This document shows positions 21,147 through 28,552 of a stretch of 30,991 bases of DNA, piece by piece. The stretch is from CAZCEC01 sp964497615 (GTDB taxonomy: Bacteria; Chloroflexota; Anaerolineae; Anaerolineales; UBA6663), in NCBI GenBank assembly GCA_964497615.1, contig CAZCEC010000073.1, positions 1-30,991 on the forward strand, given 5' to 3'. A program made the translations under genes and the position numbers. The notes under the pieces are model-generated. The model had not been told where the DNA came from and did no database searches. It saw only the letters and a list, made by a program, of their open reading frames with translations. Position 1 is the first letter of the stretch. Each line of letters begins with the position of its first letter.

Positions 21147-21182
21147 GCGCCGCGGCAAGCAGCGAAGCGCCTGCCGCGGCGC
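21147..21182 (-). terminator. GC-rich hairpin after the small basic protein gene
   Basis: An 11-bp perfect stem, GCGCCGCGGCA (21147-21157) with TGCCGCGGCGC (21172-21182), lies 8 nt beyond the stop of the 139-residue gene on the minus strand. The loop could fold further (GC-GCGAA-GC). There is no T-tract, so termination is likely but not certain. Confidence 0.5.
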
Positions 21183-21189
21183 GGACAGG

Positions 21190-21609
21190 CTAGATGCGGA
21201 TGACGTCGTCGAGGCTTTGGGCGACGAGCATGGAGTTGACGTTGGTGGTATTGCCGAGGCGGATCTCGTCCTTGATCCACTTCTGGCGGTCGCGCTCGGC
21301 TTTGCGCAGTAGCTCCAGGTACTGCATCAGGACCAACTTGAACTTGTCGTGAGTCTTGTCGCCGCTCTTGAGGGTCTTGAACATGGCGTTGATGTTGTCG
21401 CGGGTCTTCTTGAGGCCGGGCACCATCTGCCGGAGCATGTTGACGCGGTCGCGCATGACTTTGGCGACCTTAGAGGACTTGCTGAGCTTGGGGTAGTGGA
21501 TGTAGTGGTTGTGCAGGAAGGTCATATTGGTCTTCATGCTGGTGATTTCGGGGACGTCCTTGGGTTTGAGCTTCTTGAACTTGGCGTAATCGAAATCTTT
21601 GACGGCCAT
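21190..21609 (-). CDS. Small basic helical protein of unknown function
   Basis: A 139-residue, Lys/Arg-rich protein starting MAVKDFDYAKFKKLKPKDVP. Almost the whole chain should be alpha-helical; SKSSKVAKVMRDRVNMLRQM and LVLMQYLELLRKAERDRQKW are amphipathic and could form a coiled coil or helical bundle. No signal, membrane segment or known domain is recognised. AGGAGA 6 nt upstream and a decent promoter (21654-21683) support the start at 21609 over a longer in-frame one. Its codon third positions are less GC-rich than those of its neighbours, and Met is frequent. Such composition could fit a nucleic-acid-associated or structural protein, but this is speculation. Confidence 0.75.
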   Translation of the reverse strand: MAVKDFDYAKFKKLKPKDVPEITSMKTNMTFLHNHYIHYPKLSKSSKVAKVMRDRVNMLRQMVPGLKKTRDNINAMFKTLKSGDKTHDKFKLVLMQYLELLRKAERDRQKWIKDEIRLGNTTNVNSMLVAQSLDDVIRI

Positions 21610-21653
21610 GATCGATCTCCTATGGGTGGCTAAGCGGGCGGATTTGGAACCCA

Positions 21654-21683
21654 ACTATACTTTGATTGAGCCGCATTCGCCAA
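21654..21683 (-). promoter_or_regulatory. Promoter of the small basic protein gene
   Basis: On the minus strand TTGGCG (21678-21683) is followed after 18 nt by TATAGT (21654-21659, 5 of 6 to consensus). It leaves a leader of about 35-40 nt with an AGGAGA ribosome binding site. Confidence 0.5.
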
Positions 21684-21720
21684 CCGGCGCAAACAGGACT
21701 ACACTTGTCCAGGTTGGCAT

Positions 21721-21726
21721 TACAAT
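21721..21726 (+). promoter_or_regulatory. Candidate -10 of the rhomboid/Clp-fold operon
   Basis: TACAAT lies 32 nt before the rhomboid ATG at 21759. The -35 at the right distance (ACTACA, 21698-21703) is poor, so this is a weak call. It shares the divergent spacer with the minus-strand promoter at 21654-21683. Confidence 0.3.
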
Positions 21727-21758
21727 CGGCGCGCCGCCGGAAAATTGCGGGTGTAATC

Positions 21759-22454
21759 ATGCTGCCCCTCACCGACACCATCCGCTCGCGCTCGTTCCCC
21801 GCCGTCAACTGGCTCATCATCGCCGCGAATGTGGCCGTCTTCATCCTGCTGGAAGTGCCGCTGGGGGAGCGGGCGCTGAACGCGTTCGTGCTGACGTGGG
21901 GGCTGGTGCCGAGCGAGTTGTTTGGCGGAAACCCGCTGGCGGTGGCGGCCATCTTCACCAGCATGTTCCTGCACGGGGGGTGGCTGCACCTGCTGAGCAA
22001 CATGTGGGCGCTGTACATCTTTGGCGACAACGTGGAGGACCGGCTGGGGTCGGCGCGGTATCTGGCGTTCTATCTGGTGACAGGGGCGGCGGCGGGGCTG
22101 GCGCAGGCCGTCATCAACCCGGCGTCGGACATTCCGCAGGTGGGGGCCAGCGGGGCGATTGCGGGGGTGCTGGCAGGGTATCTGCTGTTGTACCCACGGG
22201 CGCGGGTCGTCACCTTGATCCCCATCTTTTTGTTTCCCTGGTTTGTCGAAATCCCGGCGGTGATCTACCTGCTGATCTGGTTCGGGTCGCAGTTGCTCAA
22301 CGGGGTGGCGGCGCTGGGCTCGATGGCGCAGGGCGGGGTGGCATTCTGGGCGCACATCGGCGGGTTCGTGGCCGGGTTGGTGCTGGTGGGACTGTTCGCG
22401 CGGCGGCCGCGGGCGCAGTATCGGTGGTATCCGGATGAGCGGCTGCCGTGGTGA
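21759..22454 (+). CDS. Rhomboid family intramembrane serine protease
   Basis: A 231-residue polytopic protease. The rhomboid marks are present: HGGWLHLLSNMWALYIFGDNVED (72-94) with the His and Asn of TM2, GASGAIAG with catalytic S131, and AHIGGFVAG with catalytic H199. About six transmembrane segments are visible. It cleaves substrates within the membrane. The start ATG at 21759 was chosen because the sequence before it in frame is Arg/Gln-rich and unlike rhomboid N-termini. The Clp-fold protease gene starts 13 nt after the stop, so the two form an operon. The C-terminus is short and charged (RRPRAQYRWYPDERLPW). Confidence 0.93.
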   Translation: MLPLTDTIRSRSFPAVNWLIIAANVAVFILLEVPLGERALNAFVLTWGLVPSELFGGNPLAVAAIFTSMFLHGGWLHLLSNMWALYIFGDNVEDRLGSARYLAFYLVTGAAAGLAQAVINPASDIPQVGASGAIAGVLAGYLLLYPRARVVTLIPIFLFPWFVEIPAVIYLLIWFGSQLLNGVAALGSMAQGGVAFWAHIGGFVAGLVLVGLFARRPRAQYRWYPDERLPW

Positions 22455-22467
22455 ATAAGGAGAGCGC

Positions 22468-23322
22468 ATGGACAACCTGTTTAATATCTTCTGGTTGTTC
22501 TTGATCATTTCGAGCTTGCAGCCGGTGATCCGGCAGAAGATGCTGGAGGCGGCGCGGGTGCGGCAACTGCGGGCGCTGGAGGAGAAGCGCAGCAGCCGGG
22601 TGATCACGCTGATCCACCGGCAGGAGACGCTGGCGCTGCTGGGGTTCCCGCTGGCGCGCTACATTGACATCCACGACTCGGAGGCGGTGCTGCGGGCCAT
22701 CAAGCTGACGGGGCCGGAGGTGCCGATTGACATCATCCTGCACACGCCGGGAGGGCTGGTGCTGGCGGCGGAGCAGATCGCCCGGGCGCTGTGCCGGCAC
22801 AAGTCCAAGGTGACGGTCTTCGTGCCGCACTATGCCATGTCGGGCGGCACGCTGATCGCGCTGGCGGCGGACGAGATCGTGATGGACGAGAACGCGGTGC
22901 TGGGGCCGGTGGACCCGCAGTTGGGGCAGTACCCGGCGGTGTCGATCATCAAGGCGGTGGAGCAGAAAGACGTGAACGAGGTGGACGACCAGACCCTGAT
23001 CCTGGCGGACGTGGCGCGCAAGGCGGTGCGGCAGGTGCACCAGACGGTGGTGGACATTGTGAAGCTGAATGACGCCGCCCCGGCGCTGGCCGAGCCAATT
23101 GCCGAAAAACTCACCAGTGGGGTCTGGACGCACGACTATCCCATCAACGTGGATGAAGCGCGCGAACTGGGGTTGAAGATCAGCACGGAGATGCCGACCG
23201 AGGTGTACCAGTTGATGAACCTGTATCCGCAGGCGGGGCAGCGGCGGCCGTCGGTGGACTATATCCCGGTGCCGTACCCGATCCCAGAGCGCGGGCGGCG
23301 GGAAGACGGCAGCCGGCCGTAG
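22468..23322 (+). CDS. SDH-type (Clp-fold) serine protease, membrane-anchored
   Basis: A 284-residue protein of the serine dehydrogenase proteinase family, related to ClpP and SppA. Residues 3-20 form a membrane anchor (NLFNIFWLFLIISSLQPV). The ClpP-like core shows IDIHDSEAVLRAI, PIDIILHTPGG (86-96) and HYAMSGGTLIALAADEIVMD (121-140) with presumed nucleophile S125, then AVLGPVDPQLGQ. The family is poorly characterised and probably degrades membrane or damaged proteins on the cytoplasmic face. AAGGAG lies 6 nt before the ATG. It is co-transcribed with the rhomboid protease. A strong hairpin at 23393-23443 follows its end. Confidence 0.9.
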   Translation: MDNLFNIFWLFLIISSLQPVIRQKMLEAARVRQLRALEEKRSSRVITLIHRQETLALLGFPLARYIDIHDSEAVLRAIKLTGPEVPIDIILHTPGGLVLAAEQIARALCRHKSKVTVFVPHYAMSGGTLIALAADEIVMDENAVLGPVDPQLGQYPAVSIIKAVEQKDVNEVDDQTLILADVARKAVRQVHQTVVDIVKLNDAAPALAEPIAEKLTSGVWTHDYPINVDEARELGLKISTEMPTEVYQLMNLYPQAGQRRPSVDYIPVPYPIPERGRREDGSRP

Positions 23323-23392
23323 GCGGAGGGCAGGACGGCGGACGGCCGCCGGCAGCGGGCAAAGGCGGAGAGCAACGGGCACGAGGCAGAGG

Positions 23393-23443
23393 GCGCGCGG
23401 CGGCCCCGGCCGGGAGGCAATCCCAGCCGGGGCCGCCGCGCGC
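23393..23443. terminator. 18-bp perfect hairpin between convergent genes
   Basis: GCGCGCGGCGGCCCCGGC (23393-23410) pairs without mismatch with 23426-23443 around a loop that itself can form GGGA/TCCC. It lies between the ends of the Clp-fold protease (plus) and the lipoprotein (minus), so it probably ends transcription in both directions. No long T-tract. Confidence 0.7.
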
Positions 23444-23456
23444 ATTTGCCTGGATG

Positions 23457-25241
23457 CTAGGGCGCGCGAACGGGGGTGTGGGTGAGGATGAAGTAGATGG
23501 TGATGGTAACGTCGGCGCCCTCCACCGGCAGGGTGCGGTCCTGGATGGTTTCGGCGAAGTGCTCGCCCTGGGAGACTTTCCAGTCGGCGAAGCGGATGGC
23601 GCCGGTCTCCGGGATCACCATTTCGCCATAGGCCGCCCCGAAGATGGGCTGCCACCCAAGCGGACTGTCGATGTCGCCGACGACGGGACAGTGGTAGCGA
23701 ACCAACTCTTGCGGGACTTCCGCCATGAAGTCGATGCCGGCGGTCAGGGAGTTGACGTTGATGCGGAGCCACAGGCCGTGGATGGTCAGCAGCCCGTCCT
23801 CAACGACCAGCTCGCTGGGGCACTCGGTTTCCTCGCCCACCACATCATACTGCGCGTGGGTGATGACGGCCGTATCGGCGGTTTCAAGGAAGCCGGTCGG
23901 CGCAAAGTGCAGGGGCAGGCCTTCGGCCTCGAGATCAATGACATACGAGATGCGCTCAGCATCCGCTTCGGCGAGCGAGCCAAAGTCCAGCTCAAAGGTG
24001 AGGCAGCGGCGGGCCGCGTCATCCAGCCGGGCCCGCGCGCCCACGCCGAGGATGCTGTCGATGTAGGCGTCGGTGCCCATCCGGTCGAGCACCCGGTCCC
24101 AGTACAGGACGTTATAGACGTAGCGCGCTCCCCTGGCCCCGCCGAGGCTGGCGCATAGGCGCGCCGCGCGCTCGAGCCAGTTCGCGTAGGAGCGGACGAG
24201 CACCCGGTCCATCCACGGGTCGGGCTGTTCCTGGCCGTATTGCGCCACGGCGGCGCTGATGGCCTCGGCACGCGGGTCGGGCGGGATGACGCCATACTGC
24301 GCCACGGCCTCGGAGATGGCGCGGGCGCGCGGGTCCATGATCTCGGAGTCGGAGATGGGGGCGGCCGCCGCGCCGTCCGCGTCCAGGGCCACGGTGCCCT
24401 GGCCGCCAGGCGGCACAATGCCGGCGGTGCCGCCGGCCGTCACGGCGGCGGCGCCCTCCAGCACGGCCAGGGTGAGGCCCTGGGCGGGGTTGGCCTGCGC
24501 GAAGGCGGTGGAGCCGAGTTGAATCACAGCGCCATTCAGTTCGAACGTGGCCGCGCCGCCCTCCCAGGGGGTCCACAGCAGCAGGCCGGCGGGATAGCCT
24601 TCGCCGGCAGGCTCGCCGCTCAGCAGACTCAGGCGCTGGAGCGGCTCGAACGCGGCGGGGTCGGGCAAGTCGGCGGGATCAGGCTCCGTGCCATCATCGG
24701 CGGTGATGGTCCATTCAAAGCCTTCGTCGTCCAGCGCCACGGCCAAGAAGCTGAGATCGGCGGGGCCCAGGGCGACGAGGGTGAGGTTCTGGTCCTCAGC
24801 AGCCAGGCCGGCCTCCAGGCTGAGGACGGCGAGGCCCCAATTGGCGGGGTCGCCGCCGAGGGAAAGCGCCTCCACCTGGGCCAGATCGGCCAGATCGCCG
24901 GGTTGGGCGAAGGGCTGGGCGGCAGCGCCAGATCGGGGCGTGAGCGTGAGTTCGCCGCCCCCAAAGCAGACGTGGTCGCGCGGGATGGCGGGGCAGGCCT
25001 CCAGTGCGGCCCGTAGGGAGGCGACGTAGGCGGGCGCATCCGCCAGCTCGTCGGGGAGGGCAGTGGGGGCCGGGTCGCCCACGGACTGCGTGGGACTGGC
25101 GCCGGCCTGGGTGGCCGCTGGGGTGGCAGCGGGGGGCGTGGCCGTGGCATCGGCGCCACCCAATTGGCAGGCCACCATCGCCAGGGCAAGGACAAGATAG
25201 GATAGCGAGGCGCGGCGAGCGCCAGCCATGGTGCGCGTCAT
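23457..25241 (-). CDS. Large lipoprotein with a FecR-like segment and a tandem 19-residue repeat
   Basis: A 594-residue exported lipoprotein. Signal: MTRTMAGARRASLSYLVLALAMVAC with the lipid-modified Cys at C25, then a Thr/Pro/Ala linker (31-60). Residues about 62-180 carry a Cys-containing region (EACPAIPRDHVCFGGG). Residues 250-290 (LTLAVLEGAAAVTAGGTAGIVPPGG) resemble a FecR-type beta-repeat. A 19-residue unit beginning DPRARAISEAVAQYG (303-321) is repeated at 322-340. The C-terminal half has a mixed alpha/beta look with four or more Cys. The start at 25241 is supported by AAGGAG with a 6-nt spacer. The function is unknown; it is probably displayed on the outer face of the membrane. Confidence 0.8.
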   Translation of the reverse strand: MTRTMAGARRASLSYLVLALAMVACQLGGADATATPPAATPAATQAGASPTQSVGDPAPTALPDELADAPAYVASLRAALEACPAIPRDHVCFGGGELTLTPRSGAAAQPFAQPGDLADLAQVEALSLGGDPANWGLAVLSLEAGLAAEDQNLTLVALGPADLSFLAVALDDEGFEWTITADDGTEPDPADLPDPAAFEPLQRLSLLSGEPAGEGYPAGLLLWTPWEGGAATFELNGAVIQLGSTAFAQANPAQGLTLAVLEGAAAVTAGGTAGIVPPGGQGTVALDADGAAAAPISDSEIMDPRARAISEAVAQYGVIPPDPRAEAISAAVAQYGQEQPDPWMDRVLVRSYANWLERAARLCASLGGARGARYVYNVLYWDRVLDRMGTDAYIDSILGVGARARLDDAARRCLTFELDFGSLAEADAERISYVIDLEAEGLPLHFAPTGFLETADTAVITHAQYDVVGEETECPSELVVEDGLLTIHGLWLRINVNSLTAGIDFMAEVPQELVRYHCPVVGDIDSPLGWQPIFGAAYGEMVIPETGAIRFADWKVSQGEHFAETIQDRTLPVEGADVTITIYFILTHTPVRAP

Positions 25242-25418
25242 GAATTGCTCCTTCAAGCGGGATGGAATTGGAGATACGTTAGCGATGCCTGGCCTGGGTG
25301 AAGCCGAGGCAGTGTTCGCGGCAGATGTTACCACGATTGCGGCGGAGCAAATTGTGCGGCGCCGCCTTGTTCGTGGTATCATTACGGGCACGCGTCTCAG
25401 CACTACTGTTGCCGGGGT

Positions 25419-25733
25419 ATGAACATGGATTTGGAAGCCGAGAAGATCACCATCATCGAAGGTCCGACGCCGGTCTTTGAGCAGACGGCCGAGACGTGGT
25501 TCCCAGCGCTGGCGGAGGGCCCCACCCTGCCCAGCCTGGCGCTGACGCGGCTGCGGACGTTCAACGGCCCGTCCATGGTGGAGCGCTGCTGGAAGGCATG
25601 GGACGAGGGCCGGCCGGTGTTCCTGGAGTATCGGGACGAGGGCGGCGAGCACCAGCAGGCGGAGGTGCTGGCGTCGCGGTATGTGGAAGTGCCGGAAGGG
25701 CACTTGCTGCTGCTGTACGTGCGGCTGCCGTAG
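25419..25733 (+). CDS. Small hypothetical protein
   Basis: A 104-residue protein beginning MNMDLEAEKITIIEGPTPVFEQ, compact and acidic, ending in alternating strands (RPVFLEYRDEGGEHQQAEVL, then YVEVPEGHLLLLYVRLP). I cannot assign a family. It has no signal or membrane segment. The extended -10 TGGTATCAT near 25371 may be its promoter, leaving about 39 nt of leader; an ATG two codons downstream is an alternative start. The terminator at 25777-25806 shows it is a single-gene unit. It is divergent from the lipoprotein. Confidence 0.65.
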   Translation: MNMDLEAEKITIIEGPTPVFEQTAETWFPALAEGPTLPSLALTRLRTFNGPSMVERCWKAWDEGRPVFLEYRDEGGEHQQAEVLASRYVEVPEGHLLLLYVRLP

Positions 25734-25776
25734 GGACTGGCAGCGGATTTTGTAACTGATGTAACGGATGGTAGAG

Positions 25777-25806
25777 ACAAGGGCCACTGTGGCCCTTGTG
25801 TGTTTT
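25777..25806 (+). terminator. Intrinsic terminator of the small hypothetical gene
   Basis: ACAAGGGCCA-CTG-TGGCCCTTGT is a perfect 10-bp stem with a 3-nt loop, followed by GTGTTTT. It lies 43 nt after the stop at 25733. Confidence 0.8.
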
Positions 25807-25831
25807 AAGGGGGATGGCGGACCGGCGAATG

Positions 25832-25898
25832 GCCGGCGAGTAGAATTCGCGCCTCAAGGCCTGCGGCCGCCGCGTCCCTCTGCAGGGACGCAGGGCGG
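25832..25898. repeat. Palindromic element core, copy 2
   Basis: A 67-bp sequence equal in length to 1921-1987 and 60 of 67 identical to it. It contains the hairpin GCGTCCCT-CTGC-AGGGACGC and GGCCTGCGGCC. The loop changes (CTAC to CTGC) leave the stem intact. The outer 12-bp inverted repeat of copy 1 is absent here. Confidence 0.8.
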
Positions 25899-25987
25899 AA
25901 ACGCTAGGTGGGTCGGCCGAAGCGGAATAACTACACTCCACGCATGGCTGTGACCCGCGGGGAGGCGCCCTTCGGAATTCAAGGAAC

Positions 25988-27448
25988 ATGAAGCTGACGA
26001 TCCTACACTTTAATGATCTACACGGGCGGCTGGAGCAACTGCCGCGTCTGTTCACGCTGATCCGGCAGGAGCGGGCCGAGGCGGAGGCGGCGGGGCGGCG
26101 GGTGTTGGTGCTGGACGGGGGCGACTCGTCGGACCGGGCGCGGTGGGAGTCGGATGTGACGAAGGGGCGGGCGAACTTCGCCGTGCTGGAGGCAATGGGG
26201 GTGCAGGCGACGGTGATCGGCAACGGGGAGGCGCTGCACTGGGGGCGCGGGGCGCTGGGGCGGCTGGCGGGGTCGGTGGGCTTTCCGGTGCTGGCGGCGA
26301 ACCTGTTTAACACAACGGATGAGAGCCAGTTGGCCGCGCCGGGGCTGCGGGCTACGGCGATCGAATTGGACGGGTTCAGGCTGGGCGTGGTGGGCGTGAC
26401 GCAGGTGTATCCGGGCCACTATGACCGCTATGGGTTCAGGTCGGTGCACCCGGCGGGGGCGCTGCGGCGGGGGGTGGAGGCGCTGCGGGCGCAGGGGGTG
26501 AAGCAGATCCTGCTGCTGTCGCACCTGGGCTGCCCCACGCCGCCGGAGAGCAAGGCCGAATGGCCGGACCCGACGGTGTACACGGATGACGACGCGGCGC
26601 GGGACTTCCCGGAGATTGGCATTATCGTGGGCGGGCACAGCCACACGCCGCTGCATGCGCCGCTGGTCATCCACCAGGGCGTAGTCGCGCAGGCGGGGCA
26701 CTATGGCGAGTGGCTGGGGCGGCTGGACGTAGATTTGGACGACGCGACCGGCGCGGTGACGGCGCACCAGGGGCGGCTGATCCCGTGCGGGGCGGACGTG
26801 CCGCTCGAGCCGACGATCCAGGGCACGCTGGAACTGGTGCAGGAGGAGGCAGGGCGGCTGCTGGACGCGCAGATCGGGACGGCGGAGCGCGAGTTGCCGC
26901 ACGGGGAGGCGGGCGGCCCGTCGGTGTTTGCCAACCGGGTGGCGGATGCGCTGCGCGAGGTGTGCGCGGCGGACCTGGCAATCTGGTTCAGCGGGTTTGC
27001 GCATCGGGGGCTCAAAGCGGGGCCGATCACCCGGCGGGATCTGTACCAGGCGCTGCCGGGGGCGACGCACATCTCGGCGGCGGAGGTGAGCGGGGCGCAG
27101 ATCTGGCGGATGGTGGAGCGGATGCTGCGGTCGCCGTACCGGACGCAGTCCTTCAACCCGCAGCGCGGCGCGCCGCCGCTGGGGCTGCCGGCGCACTCGG
27201 CCAATGTGCGGCTGCGGTACGACCTGGAGACCGGGGAGTTGCTGGAGTGCGCGATTGACGGCCGGGCGCTGGAACCGGCGCGGCGCTACCGGCTGGCGAG
27301 CACGCTCTTCACGCTGAACACTGTGCGCAATGATCCGGAGTATGATTACGTCGGGCTGGAGGCGGGGCAGGCGGTGGAGATGATCCAGGCGGAGAATGTG
27401 CTGTGGGAAGTGGTGGAAGGGTGGATCAAGCAGAAGGGGGGGATTTAG
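25988..27448 (+). CDS. 5'-nucleotidase/UshA-like metallophosphoesterase, probably cytoplasmic
   Basis: A 486-residue two-domain protein. The N-terminal metallophosphoesterase domain shows HFNDLHG (7-13; D10 and H12), DGGDSSD (43-49; D46), LSHLG (H179) and GGHSHT (215-220; H217 and H219). The C-terminal 5'-nucleotidase domain (about 300-480) has the NRVADALREV and FNTL-like segments. The usual GNHE(F)D motif reads IGNGEALHWG (77-86), so the catalytic His after Asn79 is Gly. No signal peptide is present, unlike UshA. It may be a phosphoesterase with altered activity or specificity. AAGGA lies very near the ATG, so the start is somewhat uncertain. Confidence 0.85.
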   Translation: MKLTILHFNDLHGRLEQLPRLFTLIRQERAEAEAAGRRVLVLDGGDSSDRARWESDVTKGRANFAVLEAMGVQATVIGNGEALHWGRGALGRLAGSVGFPVLAANLFNTTDESQLAAPGLRATAIELDGFRLGVVGVTQVYPGHYDRYGFRSVHPAGALRRGVEALRAQGVKQILLLSHLGCPTPPESKAEWPDPTVYTDDDAARDFPEIGIIVGGHSHTPLHAPLVIHQGVVAQAGHYGEWLGRLDVDLDDATGAVTAHQGRLIPCGADVPLEPTIQGTLELVQEEAGRLLDAQIGTAERELPHGEAGGPSVFANRVADALREVCAADLAIWFSGFAHRGLKAGPITRRDLYQALPGATHISAAEVSGAQIWRMVERMLRSPYRTQSFNPQRGAPPLGLPAHSANVRLRYDLETGELLECAIDGRALEPARRYRLASTLFTLNTVRNDPEYDYVGLEAGQAVEMIQAENVLWEVVEGWIKQKGGI

Positions 27449-27484
27449 AGACATGACCGCGATGCCGGTGGGCTATATCTAATC

Positions 27485-27514
27485 TCACCGCGGAGCACGC
27501 GAAGGACGCGGAGA
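27485..27514 (+). repeat. Dispersed CGCGGAG-type spacer repeat, copy 2
   Basis: TCACCGCGGAGCACGCGAAG and the next 10 bases match 7995-8024 at 28 of 30 positions. It is noncoding and lies just before the palindrome at 27535-27594. Confidence 0.7.
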
Positions 27515-27534
27515 CGAAAAGGCATTTCAAGGAC

Positions 27535-27594
27535 AAGACCTGGCAGGTTATGAATAGAGGCACAAGTACGCACAATACAAACCTGCCAGGTCTT
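27535..27594. repeat. 15-bp perfect inverted repeat (AAGACCTGGCAGGTT)
   Basis: AAGACCTGGCAGGTT (27535-27549) and AACCTGCCAGGTCTT (27580-27594) flank a 30-bp spacer. Each arm also contains the short self-complementary core ACCTGNCAGGT-like sequence. It sits 16 nt before a crotonase start and so would form part of that leader, or be a small palindromic insertion. Confidence 0.8.
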
Positions 27595-27609
27595 ATCAAG
27601 GATAGCGCG

Positions 27610-28395
27610 ATGATGGATGCAACGATTGTCATTGACCTGAGCGACGGAGTGTTCACCCTGACCCTGAACCGGCCGGAGGTGCTGAACGCTTTCAACGACG
27701 AGATGGCGCGGGAGGTGCAGGCCGCGCTGAAGCAGGCCGAGCGTGATGCGGCAGCCCGGTGCGTGGTCATCACGGGCGCGGGCAAGGGGTTCTGCGCCGG
27801 GCAGGATTTGGGGGCGCTGAAGGGGCGGAGCGAGGCCATCTCGTTTCGGGAGCATTTGCTGGCGACGTATAACCCCATCATCGCGAAGGTGCGGGCGCTG
27901 GAGAAGCCGGTGATCGGGCAGATCAACGGAGCGGCGGCGGGGGCGGGGCTGGGGCTGGCGCTGGCCTGCGACCTGCGCTACGCGGCGGCGGGGGCCAAGT
28001 TCCGCATGGCGTTCAGCGGGATTGGGCTGGCGCCGGACTCGGGCACGAGTTTTTTTCTGCCGCGGCTGATCGGCTATGCGCGGGCGTATGAGCTGGCGGC
28101 GACGAACGCACCGCTGACGGCGGAGGCCGCGCTGGGGATGGGACTGGTGAACGGGGTGTACCCGGCGGACGAGTTGGCGGGCGCGGTGCGCGGGATCGCC
28201 CTGAAGCTGGCGCAGGCGCCCACCAAGGCGCTGGGGCTGACCAAGCGCGCCATGAACAAGGCCTTCCAGATGAGCATTGATGAGGCGCTGGACTACGAGG
28301 CGCACATGCAGGAGATCGCCGGGCGGACGGCGGACTACAAGGAGGGGGTGGCGGCGTTTTTGGAGAAGCGGGCGGCGAAGTTTCGGGGGGAGTAG
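27610..28395 (+). CDS. paaG: PaaG-like enoyl-CoA hydratase/isomerase
   Basis: A 261-residue crotonase: LTLNRPEVLNAFND (17-30), FCAGQDLGAL (61-70), GAAAGAGLGLALACD (107-121) and MAFSGIGLAPDSGTSFFLPRL (133-153). There is no Glu in the first position, while D143 in APDSGT matches the single catalytic Asp of PaaG, the ring-1,2-epoxyphenylacetyl-CoA isomerase, which also isomerises enoyl-CoA double bonds. The similarity is to that subgroup; no other phenylacetate gene is visible, so a beta-oxidation isomerase is equally possible. The start at 27610 has AAGGA 7 nt upstream; ATGATG leaves a one-codon uncertainty. An upstream in-frame ATG lies in a repeat. Confidence 0.85.
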   Translation: MMDATIVIDLSDGVFTLTLNRPEVLNAFNDEMAREVQAALKQAERDAAARCVVITGAGKGFCAGQDLGALKGRSEAISFREHLLATYNPIIAKVRALEKPVIGQINGAAAGAGLGLALACDLRYAAAGAKFRMAFSGIGLAPDSGTSFFLPRLIGYARAYELAATNAPLTAEAALGMGLVNGVYPADELAGAVRGIALKLAQAPTKALGLTKRAMNKAFQMSIDEALDYEAHMQEIAGRTADYKEGVAAFLEKRAAKFRGE

Positions 28396-28520
28396 AGCAA
28401 GGGGTATAAGGGGATTAAGGGATATAAGGGGCACGTGGGGCTGAGGGGACGCGGGGGACGAAAAGCGAAGGACGACCGAAGGCGCTGGCCGCGGATGATC
28501 AAGCGGATGAAGCGGATTGG
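28396..28520 (+). repeat. Mixed spacer repeats (AAGGGGATATAAGGG, GACGAAAG, AAGCGGATGA types)
   Basis: The spacer is a string of purine-rich degenerate units: GGGGTATAAGGGGATTAAGG (like 518-556), GACGAAAAGCGAAGGACGAC (like 11215-11270) and CGGATGATCAAGCGGATGAA (like 21047-21071). No gene or hairpin terminator. Confidence 0.6.
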
Positions 28521-28552
28521 GCGTTGAATGGCTGGGGGAGTGGGAGCGGACG

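Noticed and set aside
25242..25787. N-terminal extension of the large lipoprotein
   Set aside because: The lipoprotein signal and the AAGGAG ribosome binding site fix the start at 25241; the extension overlaps another gene on the plus strand.
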